Shown: positions 1-11,530 of the stretch, one piece after another
How positions within the stretch are numbered: the first letter of the stretch is position 1
Layout: each line of letters begins with the position of its first letter
NCBI GenBank assembly: GCA_010909725.1
Contig: JAACMV010000024.1
Span: 1,302,001-1,366,000 of the forward strand
Direction of reading: 5' to 3'
Source: Picochlorum sp. 'celeri'
Lineage: Eukaryota; Chlorophyta; Trebouxiophyceae
DNA: 64,000 nt
The notes under the pieces: generated by a model
Databases searched by the model: none
What the model was told of the DNA's origin: nothing
What the model saw: the letters and a program-made list of their open reading frames with translations, nothing else
Position numbers and translations under genes: made by a program

Positions 1-308
1 AATTTTTTCTCTCTCCAACCTAATACGTGACGAGGTTGTTGTTCTAGGTATACCCTTTATTGTTATTCCATAATTTCTATCGATATATGTACATCCTTTT
101 TTATCAAGTCTACAGCCATTTATTTTTCAAAACGTGCAGAAATTCCTTAAAGAAAACAATAGAAACATTTCCTCCTTCAAATGGATACTGGCGTCATCAA
201 CCAGCCGAGAATTACATTTATTATAGAACAAAACTACCACCTAATAATAGTAATATAGGAACAAACAACATTCCTGTTTCATTCGAATCACAGAGAAAAA
301 AAGCAAGC
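1..308. promoter_or_regulatory. 5' flank of P5CR gene
   Basis: No coding gene is supported here. The stretch is A+T-rich and precedes the P5CR start codon at 309. An open frame runs upstream of that codon, but its translation has no similarity to the family and the Rossmann fold begins right after the chosen ATG. I see no clear TATA box or hairpin. Confidence 0.4.
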
Positions 309-1190
309 ATGGAGTCTAAAAGAATTGGTTTTATCGGAGCCGGACAGATGGCCGAAGCTCTTGCACGAGGATTCATCAACAAGGGTATTACAAAAGCAGA
401 GAATATCTATGCCACGGATATAATGCAAGTGCGCAAGGATGTCTTTGCATCTTTTAATGCAAACGCAGTGGACAGCAATTCCGAGGTATGTTGCCCTTGT
501 GATGCATTGTTTCATGACATATATTAAAATATATACTCCTCTGTGTCGTAGGTTGTGGCCAACAGTGATGTGGTGTTCATCGCCGTGAAGCCCCAATACG
601 TGTCCCTTGTTCTGAAAGAGGTTCAGCCAGTGCTCAAGCCAAGCACCGTTATTGTCTCTATCGCAGCAGGAGTGACCTTGGATACCTTGCGGGAGGCTGC
701 TGGCCAGGATGCTCGAGTGATCAGAGTCATGCCCAACACACCATGCTTGGTGGGGGAGACTGCAGCAGCCATGTGTTTGGGAGGGAAGGCTGATGATGGG
801 GACGCTGACGTTGTGAAGCAGTTGTTTGATGCCGTCGGAACCATCTACAAAGTGGATGAGAAGCTGTTGAGTGCTGTCACTGGTCTCAGTGGAAGTGGTC
901 CAGCATATATCTTTGTCATGATTGAGGCATTGTCTGATGGAGGTGTCAAAGCAGGACTGCCCCGAGATATTGCCCAGCAGCTTGCTGCTCAAACCGTGCT
1001 GGGATCCGCCAAAATGGTTTTGGAGACTGGAAAACACCCAGGTGTGCTGAAGGATATGGTGACGTCACCCGCAGGCACTACCATTGCCGGTGTTCATGAG
1101 CTTGAAAAGGCTGGCATCAGATCTGCATTTATCAATGCTGTGACTGGAGCTGCAGCCAGGGCTGACGAGCTTGCCAAGCCAAAGCTGTAA
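309..1190 (+). CDS. P5CR: Pyrroline-5-carboxylate reductase
   Basis: Catalyses the last step of proline synthesis, NAD(P)H-dependent reduction of 1-pyrroline-5-carboxylate. Two exons, 309-485 and 552-1190, separated by a 66-bp GTATGT...TAG intron; the joined protein is 271 aa, the usual family length. The N-terminus carries the dinucleotide-binding motif GFIGAGQMAEAL (residues 7-18). The second exon has the VFIAVKPQ strand, MPNTPCLVGE, and the family signature region LSGSGPAYIFVMIEALSDGGVKAGLPR, followed by VTSPAGTT. No presequence is seen, so a cytosolic enzyme is likely. An AATAAA lies just past the stop codon near 1204. The ATG at 309 is chosen because the Rossmann motif follows directly. 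Confidence 0.96.
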
Positions 1191-1992
1191 GTCATGCATC
1201 ACGAATAAAAAAGATTTATGTGTTCGAACAGTGTACGAACAATGATATCAATAATTGGATGGCCCCGAGGCACGTGTATGCTGCGGCCTTTTCCATTCCA
1301 CACAATGCGAGGTGTGTGTACAACCACCATCTCTGCATCAAGAAACTCTTCTTGCAGTGAAGGACATCAATCCAATCGGTTTCCTTGTGCATCTGTAATA
1401 TGATCATCATCTATACGTGTTGTTGAGGAATGCACCTCACCTCCCTGAGCAATAGTAATACGGCATATCCCAAGAGCAGCGCGGTGGCGCCCAATCTGGG
1501 TTGACCAAGGACGCCTTCCATGATGCGCCCGTGGGGCAAGCTCCCCAAGGTGTTTGACTCCGCCCATATCTCCCGATTCCACATAATTTAGCCCTAGAAT
1601 ATTACATATACATTATTTTTTGGTCATGAACTAGGGTAGGGATGTGTTTGGAGGAAGTATCACCGGTCGTCCACGAGGACGTGCTCTAGGGAGGTATTTA
1701 CATAAAGCGATATAGCAGAACGGTACGGCATACAGGGGCATCGTTGTGTGTTTTATATGTTTTTATGCTAAAGATAAAGTATAATTAACGCACATCCTGT
1801 GGATATACGCAACGGTATGTAGGAATTTCAAAGGTTCCCGCGTGGAAGACCCAAGAGTCCGGGAGGTGCTCGAGGCAGTCAATTGCATCGATTTCTGGGC
1901 TTGTAACCCATATACCACGCTATATATCTATAGATTTAGTTTTTTCTATACATCTGTGAGGGGTAGGGTGTGTCAGATCGTTGTGTATCAGA
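1191..1992. other. Intergenic, P5CR to AP2 gene
   Basis: About 800 bp between two rightward genes. I found no convincing protein gene or tRNA. It holds a small hairpin CGTCC-acga-GGACG at 1668-1681 and an A+T-rich block just before the AP2 start. The 3' processing site of P5CR and the AP2 promoter must lie here. Confidence 0.5.
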
Positions 1993-3628
1993 ATGAGTGA
2001 GCTGCAGCACGGTCAGGTCTGCGAGACGCATGCTGGCACAAAGGCATCCAAAGAGCCCCATGATACTTTTAGAGTAACGAATGAATTGAAAGACATGCAT
2101 CGGCATGGGAGTGACGGTATTGCTATTGTTCAGGTGCTTGGTCAACGTCCACCTGGTACTGTGGAGGACAAGCATCCTCAGGGGACGGCAACCATCCCTG
2201 GGACGACTCAGACAAGGAAGCGATCGTGCGATGTCCGGGCGGAGCAGTATCCGAAGAAAAGTAGAAAGGCAAATCCAGCTTCGTCCACTGGGAAATTCTC
2301 ATCGATGTATAGAGGGGTGACACAGCACCGTTTGACCAAGAGATTTGAGGCGCATTTTTGGGATGCCAGTTACCTTCGTCCAAAACCAGTACGTCAGACA
2401 CCATGCATGGGTTTTTGATGAAACATGAGTGACTGTTGGCTTGTGTGCAGGGAAAGAGGACAAAGGGACGACAGGTGTATTTGGGTGGATATACAACTGA
2501 AGTTGAGGCAGCGCGAGCATATGATAAAGCTGCCATTTCATTCCTAGGCTTGCGGGCAAACTTGAACGTACGTATATACATATGTATGCATTGCTGTGGC
2601 CGTTCATTATTGTATTGCCCTGATACAAACACAAGGCTGAATGTACTGACCATGATATTCACCTTGTTGTGGTGCAGTTTCCATTCGCTGAATACCATGA
2701 CTTTGTTGAGGAGATGGGGAAAAAGACGCCAGATGAAGTCGTCGCTGAGCTTCGGAGAGATTCAGTTGGGTTTGCCAGGGGCCAGAGCCAGTACCGTGGT
2801 GTGACTAGGCACCACAAACAAGATCGATGGGAGGCTCGGATAGGTAGAATTTGGGGGAACAAATACATTTATTTAGGTACATTTGAATCTGCAAAGGAAG
2901 CTGCTATAGCGTACGACAAAGCAGCGGTGAAATTCAAAGGAAGAAAGGCCATGACAAACTTTCCACTGGATCATTACAATGACATTCTAGTGAACCCAGA
3001 TTCACATGAGGTTCCATTGGTCACAGACAAGAATAAGGACATGCCGACTCAGCATCATGCGAACAATAATCAGGGGCTTGGAAATCATCAGACACCATTC
3101 AATGAGTATCTTGAGGGTATGATGATGATGCATCCAAAACCAGTATCTCTTGTCCAGGTGCCTCAGCAGCAGGTCACCATGCAGCCACCACGGCAGAATA
3201 TGATGATGGGAGCGACAGGTGCCTCCATGCATGGTGGATCACAGCCTGGACATACAACGATGAGTGTAGATTTTGCTGGGAATACAATGGGAAATTGGCA
3301 GGCACCTCCCCACACTGGTGGGTTGAGTGCTGTAGACCCGCAATCTTTATCCCCATTGGCTGCTAGCTTACTCTCTCCTTTAGGAATCCCTCACTCAAAA
3401 GGAAATGAGAATTTGTGCAGATCAGGGGATGCTGTTTCTACGGACTTGTTGAGAATGTTTGGTGCATCTGATCCTTTCCCACAGCCAGATTCAGGTGCTG
3501 CTGCCCAGAGTGCACAACAGATTGAAGACGATGTTCAACGCTTTCTGGAATCCATGGATGCCTCCGACATTAATCAATTCCTCACATTGCTGCAGTCCGC
3601 AGCTTCCCCCAACGGACCTAGTCGTTAA
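1993..3628 (+). CDS. Double-AP2-domain transcription factor
   Basis: Nuclear DNA-binding regulator of the APETALA2/AINTEGUMENTA type. Three exons: 1993-2388, 2451-2567, 2678-3628, giving 487 aa. AP2 repeat 1 spans about residues 104-180 (SMYRGVTQH..., [27 protein letters not shown]) and is interrupted by intron 1; repeat 2 spans about 208-276 ([40 protein letters not shown]). The linker contains [14 protein letters not shown] basic stretch near residues 78-92 may be a nuclear signal. The C-terminal half is rich in Met, Gln, Pro and Ser with an acidic helical end, like an activation region. Both introns have GTACGT donors. Two AP2 repeats in one protein are typical of the green lineage. The target genes cannot be told from sequence. 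Confidence 0.93.
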
Positions 3629-3728
3629 TATAGATCTCAGGAAGAGAGCTGTTGGCTTGAATTGTAGATTGATTTCATAGAAAAAAAACTCTTACACTAC
3701 TGTCTTGTAAGGTTGTATACATAGTTAT

Positions 3729-4085
3729 TCAGAACATGAATGCAGCACATAGCATTATCAAAGTGGAAATCAGATGCGATGGTGCCCATGCGAATGAGGT
3801 AAAGGCATCCTGAGCAGCGTTTCCGATAGCCTCCCCAGCACTGGTTACTCCAGATGCAATAGCTTCCCCGGCACTGGTTGCTCCAGATGCAATCGCCTCT
3901 CCAGCACTGGTTGCCCCCGAAGCAATAGACTCACCCACGTCCTTGGCTCCAGATCCGACAGTGTCGGCCGCGTTCCTCACATCATCGACCGCATTTTGGG
4001 CAGCAATTGTTCCCGCCATCAATACGACGGTGAGGAGGAGAATACCAAAAGATTTCCTGAGCTGATACATGATTCTATATGGCAC
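3729..4085 (-). CDS. Small membrane-associated 11-mer repeat protein
   Basis: Unrecognised protein of 118 aa (113 aa if the second Met, at 4070, is used). It has a hydrophobic N-terminus (LLLTVVLMAGTIAA) that looks like a signal peptide, then nearly identical 11-residue repeats of the form SAGEAIASGAT, and a hydrophobic C-terminus (SHLISTLIMLCAAFMF) resembling a GPI-attachment signal or short membrane anchor. Eleven-residue periodicity favours amphipathic helix, as in LEA-type or apolipoprotein-like proteins; that comparison is inference. The gene converges on the AP2 gene, with only about 100 bp between the stop codons. Function unknown; a role at membrane or wall, possibly in stress, is a guess from composition. 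Confidence 0.6.
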   Translation of the reverse strand: MPYRIMYQLRKSFGILLLTVVLMAGTIAAQNAVDDVRNAADTVGSGAKDVGESIASGATSAGEAIASGATSAGEAIASGVTSAGEAIGNAAQDAFTSFAWAPSHLISTLIMLCAAFMF

Positions 4086-4501
4086 ATATTTATACAGAAA
4101 TTATCAGATGTGTGTGGACAACTCTTGGTATCTTTGGGTTTTCTAACACAAACAGACGATTACGACACCCATTTCGACACGTACCTGGCGTTAAAGATCC
4201 TCTTGGTAATTTCAGTTGATATGCTTCTCTAAATACCACTTCTTCAGAAAAGAGTAAAACTTTACCCCAACATGAAGCCAACAAACGCGTTATACCACCT
4301 GGGTGATCTCTGTGTGTTGCGCTAGAAAATCAGATTCCTATCAAAGGGTGTTTTTGATGGGCCATGTACATGTGAAGAACAGGACCATCCTTGGAACAAA
4401 CACGTTCCTGCATTTGAGAGAAGACAGAAGGAGGCAAAAAAGCTAATGTATGCATCAAAGAATGATCATCCTAGTGCCACGATTACAAAGAATATTATCA
4501 T
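4086..4501. other. Intergenic
   Basis: About 415 bp between two leftward genes: upstream region of the 11-mer repeat protein and downstream of the LAMMER kinase. A 64-codon open frame on the minus strand has no start context or protein-like composition. I see nothing else. Confidence 0.4.
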
Positions 4502-5926
4502 TCAATCATCGAGAAAGAATGGATGCTTCAATGCTTCAACAAATGTGCATCGTTTCTCCGGAAGCCAGTGCAGCATCCGTCTAGCCAAATCCAAAAGGTC
4601 CCTAGTCTCTTTGCCATCTTCTCTCAAACTTGGATTCACATCACTACAAAAATAGCCTTCTAGCTTCATTGTCTCCCAATACGCCCGTCTTGACTTTTCA
4701 CTGGTGCTACTAGTCGGGTATCGAAGGGTCCCATTCTTTAAAAAAAAATACTTGCCCTTTTGTCCATGCACACATTGCTCCGCCAAGACACGTGGAATTG
4801 TCCCCACAGCCCTCTCAATCATTGCCAAATGCTCTAAATCTTTAACCTCTGGAGATGCATTAGAATCTTGATTGTAAAAAAACGTATCTCCCATAACGAG
4901 CTCGAGCAACAAGCATCCAACGCTCCACACATCAATACTTGATGACCATGATAGACCCAACAGCACCTCTGGTGCTCTGTAGTGTCGCGTGCTCACCAGT
5001 TTAGGATGCGATCTCTCCTTTAACTGCGCACTGCCAAAATCAATGAGAGTAAGTCGATCCGATGTGGGAAACTCTGATGCAAGACCAGGGTGCTCAGACT
5101 TGATCACCTCATACTCCACATCATCATGGAGCACATTCTCAGGCTTGACATCCGTGTGCACAATGCCAAGGCTATGCATATACGCCAACGTCTGGAGCAA
5201 GCTCTTGAGATATTTTCGAATCATATATACAGGAAAAGGATTATCGTTTCGCTCCATCGTCTCATACAGGCTCGGTCCCAGCTTTGGAAACACCATTGTC
5301 ACATGACCACCCCGCGGATAATGAAACCAATGTCCCAGCCGCACAAAATCAAACAAACCCATAGGATCGTACTGCATCATTGTCATAATAACTATAATTT
5401 CATTCATAGCCGCCATTGTGTATTTGCTTGTATTCCTCACAATTTTGACAGCAACATCTCTCTTTGTTTCCACATCAAAGCATTCAACAACCTTGGCGAA
5501 TGTCCCTTTCCCGATCACTCGCGTAATGCGATACCGCGATGTAAGCATATAATGAGGACAAACAATAAGATAGCCCTTTTCATCAACACCTTTTGACAGG
5601 ATCAATCCATGCTCGTTTGACTCTCCTTCTTCTCCTTCTTCTTCTTCTTCATGACAGGTGCTGCCCTTCTCTGGCGAATGCAAACTCCCTATCAGTCTAC
5701 ACCGAGGTGCCAACGCATCTGGCCACTTCCGTCGCAGTTTTTCTATCAACTGCAATCGAGCTGTATCGCCATGCTCTTGATTGTCTTCTACAGTCGCTCT
5801 GCCATGCAATGACTTTTTCCTCCCCTTCTTCCCAAAAGCACCTCCATTCTCATCGGAATGAAGGTCATCTAATTCATTCCCAATAACCTGAGAATCAAGT
5901 TTTCTCTTTGACTGACGCGTCAGCAT
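4502..5926 (-). CDS. LAMMER/CLK-type dual-specificity protein kinase
   Basis: Nuclear kinase of the CLK/Doa/AFC family, which phosphorylates SR splicing factors. Single exon, 474 aa from the first ATG at 5926; the frame stays open a further 21 codons upstream without an ATG. A charged N-terminus with a Glu-rich run precedes the kinase domain (about 132-472): glycine loop GKGTFAKVVE, VAVKIVRN, catalytic loop HTDVKPEN (257-264), DFGSA, STRHYRAPEVLLGL. The family hallmark EHLAMMER appears as EHLAMIER (365-372), one conservative change. The HTD catalytic loop is also typical of CLK kinases. One neighbour is an intergenic cloverleaf-like inverted repeat at 6136-6208. Confidence 0.92.
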   Translation of the reverse strand: MLTRQSKRKLDSQVIGNELDDLHSDENGGAFGKKGRKKSLHGRATVEDNQEHGDTARLQLIEKLRRKWPDALAPRCRLIGSLHSPEKGSTCHEEEEEGEEGESNEHGLILSKGVDEKGYLIVCPHYMLTSRYRITRVIGKGTFAKVVECFDVETKRDVAVKIVRNTSKYTMAAMNEIIVIMTMMQYDPMGLFDFVRLGHWFHYPRGGHVTMVFPKLGPSLYETMERNDNPFPVYMIRKYLKSLLQTLAYMHSLGIVHTDVKPENVLHDDVEYEVIKSEHPGLASEFPTSDRLTLIDFGSAQLKERSHPKLVSTRHYRAPEVLLGLSWSSSIDVWSVGCLLLELVMGDTFFYNQDSNASPEVKDLEHLAMIERAVGTIPRVLAEQCVHGQKGKYFFLKNGTLRYPTSSTSEKSRRAYWETMKLEGYFCSDVNPSLREDGKETRDLLDLARRMLHWLPEKRCTFVEALKHPFFLDD

Positions 5927-6793
5927 ATGAATCGCCTGCGTGTATTGTTCAATGTCTAAACTCCTTTCCTTCTCCAACGACACCGCCAAACATCGGTGGT
6001 GATTGCTATGTCTCCTTCACATGGGTTACACGTGTCGTGTTTTTTTTTGTTTCATGGTCTCCCTCGTTGCGTGGTAGATTGACGTACTCCTAGAAACCAT
6101 TTTTCAATATTGTACGGACACTTCATCTTCGCGATGGTCAGATCCCTTCGGTCGGATGCAACATCCGACCGTAGCTACGGTTCATCAACCTCTGTAGAGG
6201 TTCTGACCCAATTGGCATTTGTTTGTAAAGCAACGATTGGTTGGTCTCCCGAGGATGGTCCTTCTCAGTGAAGAAACCTAAAACAAAGGAAATGAGACAG
6301 AGCAGGTTATCCACACGAGCATGCATAGAAAAGGCACTGGGTGTGGGTATACCACCATGCTCATGTGGGTGTTGTCCCCCCAAAGAAGGGACATGGATAA
6401 AAGAAAGTCGGAATACATTTTGAATTCGCAAACGTCAGAAGATGTACCTATTCTCCATCTGAAACTCTCAGTGTCATATTTTACAATCTCTAAATCACTT
6501 TTAATATAAAGGTACGATTGAATGTAAAAATCAAGCATCGCTGGGCATGAAAATGATGAGAATCCCTCCGTTCTCCCAATGAGCGACATTTCAAATTCCA
6601 AGTGATTTTTCAATGCAGGCCACCATTCATAAATGAATTCCCTTAGAAGTAATAATTAAATACTGTTAAATCCATATAGATTGGGTAGATACGGATTGGG
6701 TGCATCGGCTCGAGAACGGTTTCGTGATTGAGGTGCTGGTTGGCAACTACTCTTTCTTTCTCTCTCAACGTTGGGCGATTACTGGAAGCATAC
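5927..6793. promoter_or_regulatory. Divergent promoter region, kinase and Treslin-like genes
   Basis: About 870 bp between head-to-head genes. It carries the nested inverted-repeat element at 6136-6208, described separately, and a T-run at 6040-6050. No further gene is supported; open frames of 60-110 codons here have no recognisable content. Confidence 0.5.
6136..6208. repeat. Nested inverted repeats, cloverleaf-like
   Basis: Outer arms GGTCAGA (6136-6142) and TCTGACC (6202-6208) enclose three further inverted repeats: CGGTCGGATG-caa-CATCCGACCG (6149-6171), the perfect 14-bp palindrome ACCGTAGCTACGGT (6168-6181), and AACCTC-tgta-GAGGTT (6187-6202). The arms could fold as a multi-way junction in single-stranded DNA or RNA. 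It is not a tRNA: no anticodon arm or T-loop is present. Confidence 0.7.
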
Positions 6794-9700
6794 ATGAACG
6801 TGAAACGGATATATATTGTTTTGGACCTCTCGTTGCTCCGAGGAGGAGATCGAGAGGAGCACCTGGGACGCGTTATTCGGGTTGTCTCTAGGACTTGGTT
6901 GCACTGTGCCGGTCAGAACGACGATGTTAGCTTTGGATTCACCCTGTATGACTCTGATGTGGGTGGGTATATGCTTAGCTATCAGATGAATATGGTAGCT
7001 CAAGGTCTCGGTACGTTTCTTTTTTTTCTGTGTGTGTGATGGATGCTGTGCTGTGATGATGATGTTGGTTGGTGATGTGTAGGCATACCAAAAAATGTTG
7101 CGGCGACATCTGGGTCTGACTTGAATGGAAATGACTTGGTCAACTTTTTAACGCTGATCAAGTTGGTGACGGATAAACAGGTGATGGATGAACTCAAGCT
7201 TAGGACAAGTAGGAATTCCCGCTCCAGTGATATTCCAGCTGTGGAGACGTGTAAAGTGCTGCGCACTGTGATGAAGACGTCATATATGCAGAAGATTGCG
7301 TGTAAAGATTCGTCTAGTAGTACGGATGAATCTAGTGGCCTTCTTTTGATGTTTACTCCATCTCTTGGATCACAAGAAGGGCTGCATGGGTATGTTGGAA
7401 AAGAATGTTTGGAGAGGTTTGGGACTGTTGCGGCTGCATTTATGCACCATCTGCCAAAGGCGATGTGGAAGTCAATGGCGTCGTATAACATGGCCTGCAC
7501 GTGGATATGTGGGAACACGGTAGATGAAGTTTCAGACATGTTCTCACAGATTCAAGAGGAGGTTAGTTTACTCTTTTCACGATTCTCATTGGTTTCTATC
7601 GATACGGTGTCGACAGAAGATATCTCTAGAGAAGATTTTGTACGTCGCATTGGTTTGCGAGTTGAAGAAGAAGTGACATCATCACAGCCGGCTAAAGGTC
7701 AGTTGGATGACTTGTGGGAGAAGACTGCTCCACAGACTAGTCTTGAGCAATTACAAGCCATTTTGGTGGGTGTATTGCCACAGCGGTCTCCATTCAAAGG
7801 AGGTTCAAAAATTACAGCGTTGGCGGGTGGTCGTAGGAGAAGGAGTGGTAGAAAGGCACACGTGGATAGAAAGAAGGAGCCACTGGTTGGAAGGGGGCAG
7901 AAAGCTTTGAAACACGCACGGGTTGTAGGTCAAAAGGCTTCTGAATCCGAGCAGAAAGGTCATCAAAATACGTGTAGTACCGTGAATCAAGGGAACCCTG
8001 CAATTGTGGATGTTGCTACTCTTGAGAATATTTCCTCAGTGTCTGTAGAGGATGCAATCAGGAATGCACGTGAGCATGTGTCCATGTTGAAGGACTCGAG
8101 TGTGAGTAAAGTCCAATCTGGTCAGGATGATATGAAGACAGCTTCTGATGCGCTGCAAGCGATCAATATGTTGGTGGCCAGGACTTTTTATGGTGTGGAC
8201 AAGCACATGAAGCAGTGTGGCTCTGCCATGGATATGGATGACTGCAGACGACAGTGCATGGATAGCATCCCTATTCCTGTTAAGAGTATTCAGGAGTTGC
8301 ATAAGAGTACAAAATTTGAAAGAAAGTACGAAGTTGTGTGGACTGCAGCGATACAGATATTGCTTCGTTTCTCTTTGGGAACATTTGTGAGGAAGGAGGA
8401 TGAGAGACCAGAGGGCCTGTCGGCACAGCAATTTGAATCTATAGAAGATATGATGCACATTTTGATTGCAACCATGTCTCCTATTCCTTCTCAAGGGCAG
8501 CGATTCTTCCTGGAGATACTCAAGCCTGCTTTTAGTCCTGTTGCCAAGGAAGATATCATGGCACTCGAGAGGTCTATTTGGGACGAGGAAGATATTGCAA
8601 TGGAAGGTGATGGGTCGTTATCAGAGCATCGGCTGGCAGCAGTGTCGTTGGAAGAGAGTGGTGAGACTCCTGGTGATTCAGCAGAAGAGTTGGAGCGGGA
8701 GAAACAGGATGATGAGTTGCCTCATGATGCAAAGCCATTTGGTGTCGACAGGGCGTTGAGGAAAGTGAAAAGTTATAACGATCAATCTGTGAGTACATCC
8801 CAAGGGCCCGCAGCTTCTGCTGATGGATCTGGTATTCATGGCACAAGTTCTCGAGGCATTGCTGCTGCCTCTGGACCAAGAAGTAGGGTGACATCGAGCA
8901 ATCTGATGTCTCGAAGGTTTAATAACTCCAAACAGTTCAAAATGCAAGTCAAAGCTAATCCAAATAAACTGAAGAAGAGGGATCCACCGAAGAGGAAAGA
9001 TACAAAGGAATCAGAAAAGAAGGCGGCCAGAAAAGCCACAAAGGAGCAAGTTCCTGACACGCCTCTCCTGAAAAAGCAAGGAAATGAAACTACATGTGAG
9101 CAGCAGGAAAAGATCTGCACGACTCCAAACATGTTGGATGCGAAGGATGGTGCGGATGTGATCCCAAACACATCCCCCCGAGAGCAAGGAAGCAAACAGA
9201 GCCCTGCAAAGAGGATTGGTAGCATCAGACAGCCCTTGTTTGACGACGTCGCCCCTGGTGTAATTTTACCGCATTCTGAGCCAGAAAAGAAACAGGTGGA
9301 CGAGCCTCTCAAGGTCCCGAGCAACACATGGCTCTCTGGGGCAATCATTCGAAGGAAAAGGACTTGCACGGATAGTGGTGCATCAAGGTTGGCAGATATG
9401 CAGACAACGATGCCATCTACTGGTTTCCATAAGCAAGATACTGATGATATGAATAAAGAAATCACATCTCCTTTGAAGATTAGAAAAAACAAGCATGTGG
9501 ATGAGCCACCTGCAACAGAACCCTCTGCAATGAATCTAGTAAAGAGTGCAGGAAAGGTCGAGGTACAAGATGGTAGAGACAATCAGAACGCAAACGTAGA
9601 TGCCCATGAGAATGATATAGAGATTGTCTTGTCACCAGCATGTACTGATGCAATGAATCCACCGCCTGAAGAGTGTGGCCAAGGGGAGGACATGTCTGAC

Positions 9701-11371
9701 CATGATGATTCAGGCCTCTTCAAAGTTACGAGCGATATACAACACAATTTCAACGATGACTCTATGGCGGCTAGAAATCAATGCACTTCACAGGGTTGCT
9801 CATCCAGTCACTTGCACGGTGATGATGATGAAGGCATTACATCCCCTGTCGCAGGATGTGCTGGAAAAGAGAATCGTGGTGACCAGACACCACGGAAGGG
9901 TGCACTCACTGTATCAGATGAACTGGTGAAGAACATCAGCCCGCTAGAGAAAAGTAATGAATGCAATAAGAAGGCCCCAAAGAAGAGGAGTGGACGGCTG
10001 GCTAAGATGCTTGCTGGACCAGTGGCAACAAAACAGACACCACCAAGTGCAGCCTATGCCAAGAGGACCACCCCCAGCCCCAAGAAAAAGATTGGCATTA
10101 CTGTGGAGGATAGAGGATCTCCGTGTAAGGCATCACCAGGATCTGGTTCGAAAGGTTCATGGGCCAGGCAGCAAGATTTTTCTGGACCTCCAGACTACAG
10201 CTCAGACACCGACTCTTGCATTGGGGACAGTCCTGATGCCGTTGTCGCGATGAAACCGTTAATCCAACCAACTCCAGGAGATGTGTCTGATGAAGAAGAT
10301 GCAGCAATCTTGAACGCTGCAGCAACCGGTAGTTTGTCACCCGTAGAAAATCAGAATAACAGTGCTGTGGCTCTCCCCCGTAGGAAGCGGAGGAGGTCGT
10401 TACTGGCAGTTGCCAGATGCATGAATGACCCTGAGCCTCTGAAAAAGGTGAAGAACAAACGTGATACGATGAAGAAAGATGATAAAACTCCAATGGCTGA
10501 TGAAAATCAGACACGGAGTGAGCCAAAACAGCAACTTCACCTTACAGATGGAGCAGCACCTGCAAAGAAAGCAAAGAGGAAATCAACAAAGCCAAAAAAG
10601 TACGAATCTGCCGTGATGATACAGCATGCTGCGTCGACATGCCCACCTCACAAAAATATTTTTGATACCTGCAGGATGCCATTAGAAAAGGATGAAATCA
10701 TCTGCTTTGTTCCATTCCACGGAGGAAGGCATCAGGTCCACTGCGTGATTGAGACGATTGAGCACGCCCAACTGACCAGGAAAGGATGGGTCTGCACAGT
10801 TCTCGCTCGTCCTATGGACGAAGCAGACGGGTTGGAGCCAGCAACTGTGAAATTAGACTCTTCAAAAGAAGTTACTGTGGGATCACCTCTGCAAGATGCC
10901 GCTGCATGGTGCAGGGTTGATTCCAACTCACCCAGAGGAGCAACCATCCTCCAACACACCTTCAGTGCCACGGTTGCCCACAACGAAGCCGTGAAGAACG
11001 CGGGGAAAATCTCACCTCAGGATAGCATCACAGTTCTGAAAAAGAGCGAAAAGAACTCTAGGGTCGTCTTCAGTCCTCCTCGTCGACAACTGGATCCTTG
11101 CCATCTCCAGTACAGTGGCCAAGCCTTGGCATCTGCTGAGAAGATACAAAACACACCACCCCTTGGAAACCACACGAAATCAAACATGGGTGATATTTCA
11201 GGTATTGAACTGTTTCCAGAGAGGCCTCAGGCCAGTCAGAAAGTCTCACCAGAAGCCAGGGCAGCAGCTGGAGAAATGCTTGGGGCTTTGTACGCTGGAA
11301 GAAATCCTCTCTGCTCGACAACAATCGATAAAGTGCTTGGCAGCCCAATGGGCAGTCCTGACAAATTCTAG
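6794..11371 (+). CDS. Treslin/TICRR/Sld3-like replication initiation protein
   Basis: Large nuclear protein, 1501 aa, two exons: 6794-7010 and 7083-11371, 72-bp intron with GTACGT donor. The N-terminus resembles the treslin N-terminal domain: a strand-rich start (IYIVLDLSLL), a helix, then FGFTLYDS; further on LLLMFTPSLGSQEGLHGYVG and LPKAMWKSMASYNMACTWI. Around residues 380-520 (SIPIPVKSIQELHKSTKFERKYEVVWTAAIQILLRFSLG) it matches the Sld3/Treslin middle domain that binds Cdc45. The long C-terminal half is disordered, Lys/Ser/Thr-rich with many SP/TP sites, as expected for CDK-regulated binding to Dpb11/TopBP1. A compact non-basic segment near residues 1260-1370 is unassigned. Assignment rests on remembered family patterns. 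Confidence 0.7.
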
Positions 11372-11530
11372 ATAGTATTATAGATGGTATTTATTTGTAA
11401 AAGCATTGTATACCCCTCTTGTACTCGCATTTTTTGGTTTTGAACGAATTTCAACGGGCCACTTTGTCCACTATCAAAAATGCAGATGTGCACCCGATTT
11501 TCATCGATCTAGCTCTGTCAAGCGACATGC

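Noticed and set aside
288..1037. 249-codon minus-strand frame over P5CR
   Set aside because: Antisense shadow of a well conserved gene; composition is His/Cys-rich and unlike a protein family.
1191..1992. Short frames of 60-70 codons on both strands
   Set aside because: No conserved motif, no start context, and length expected by chance.
6136..6208. tRNA or tRNA-like gene
   Set aside because: Cloverleaf-like stems exist but stem lengths, anticodon loop and T-loop consensus do not fit a tRNA.
8836..9582. 248-codon minus-strand frame inside the Treslin-like gene
   Set aside because: Shadow frame; Leu/Ser/Cys-rich low-information sequence opposite a disordered Lys-rich coding region.
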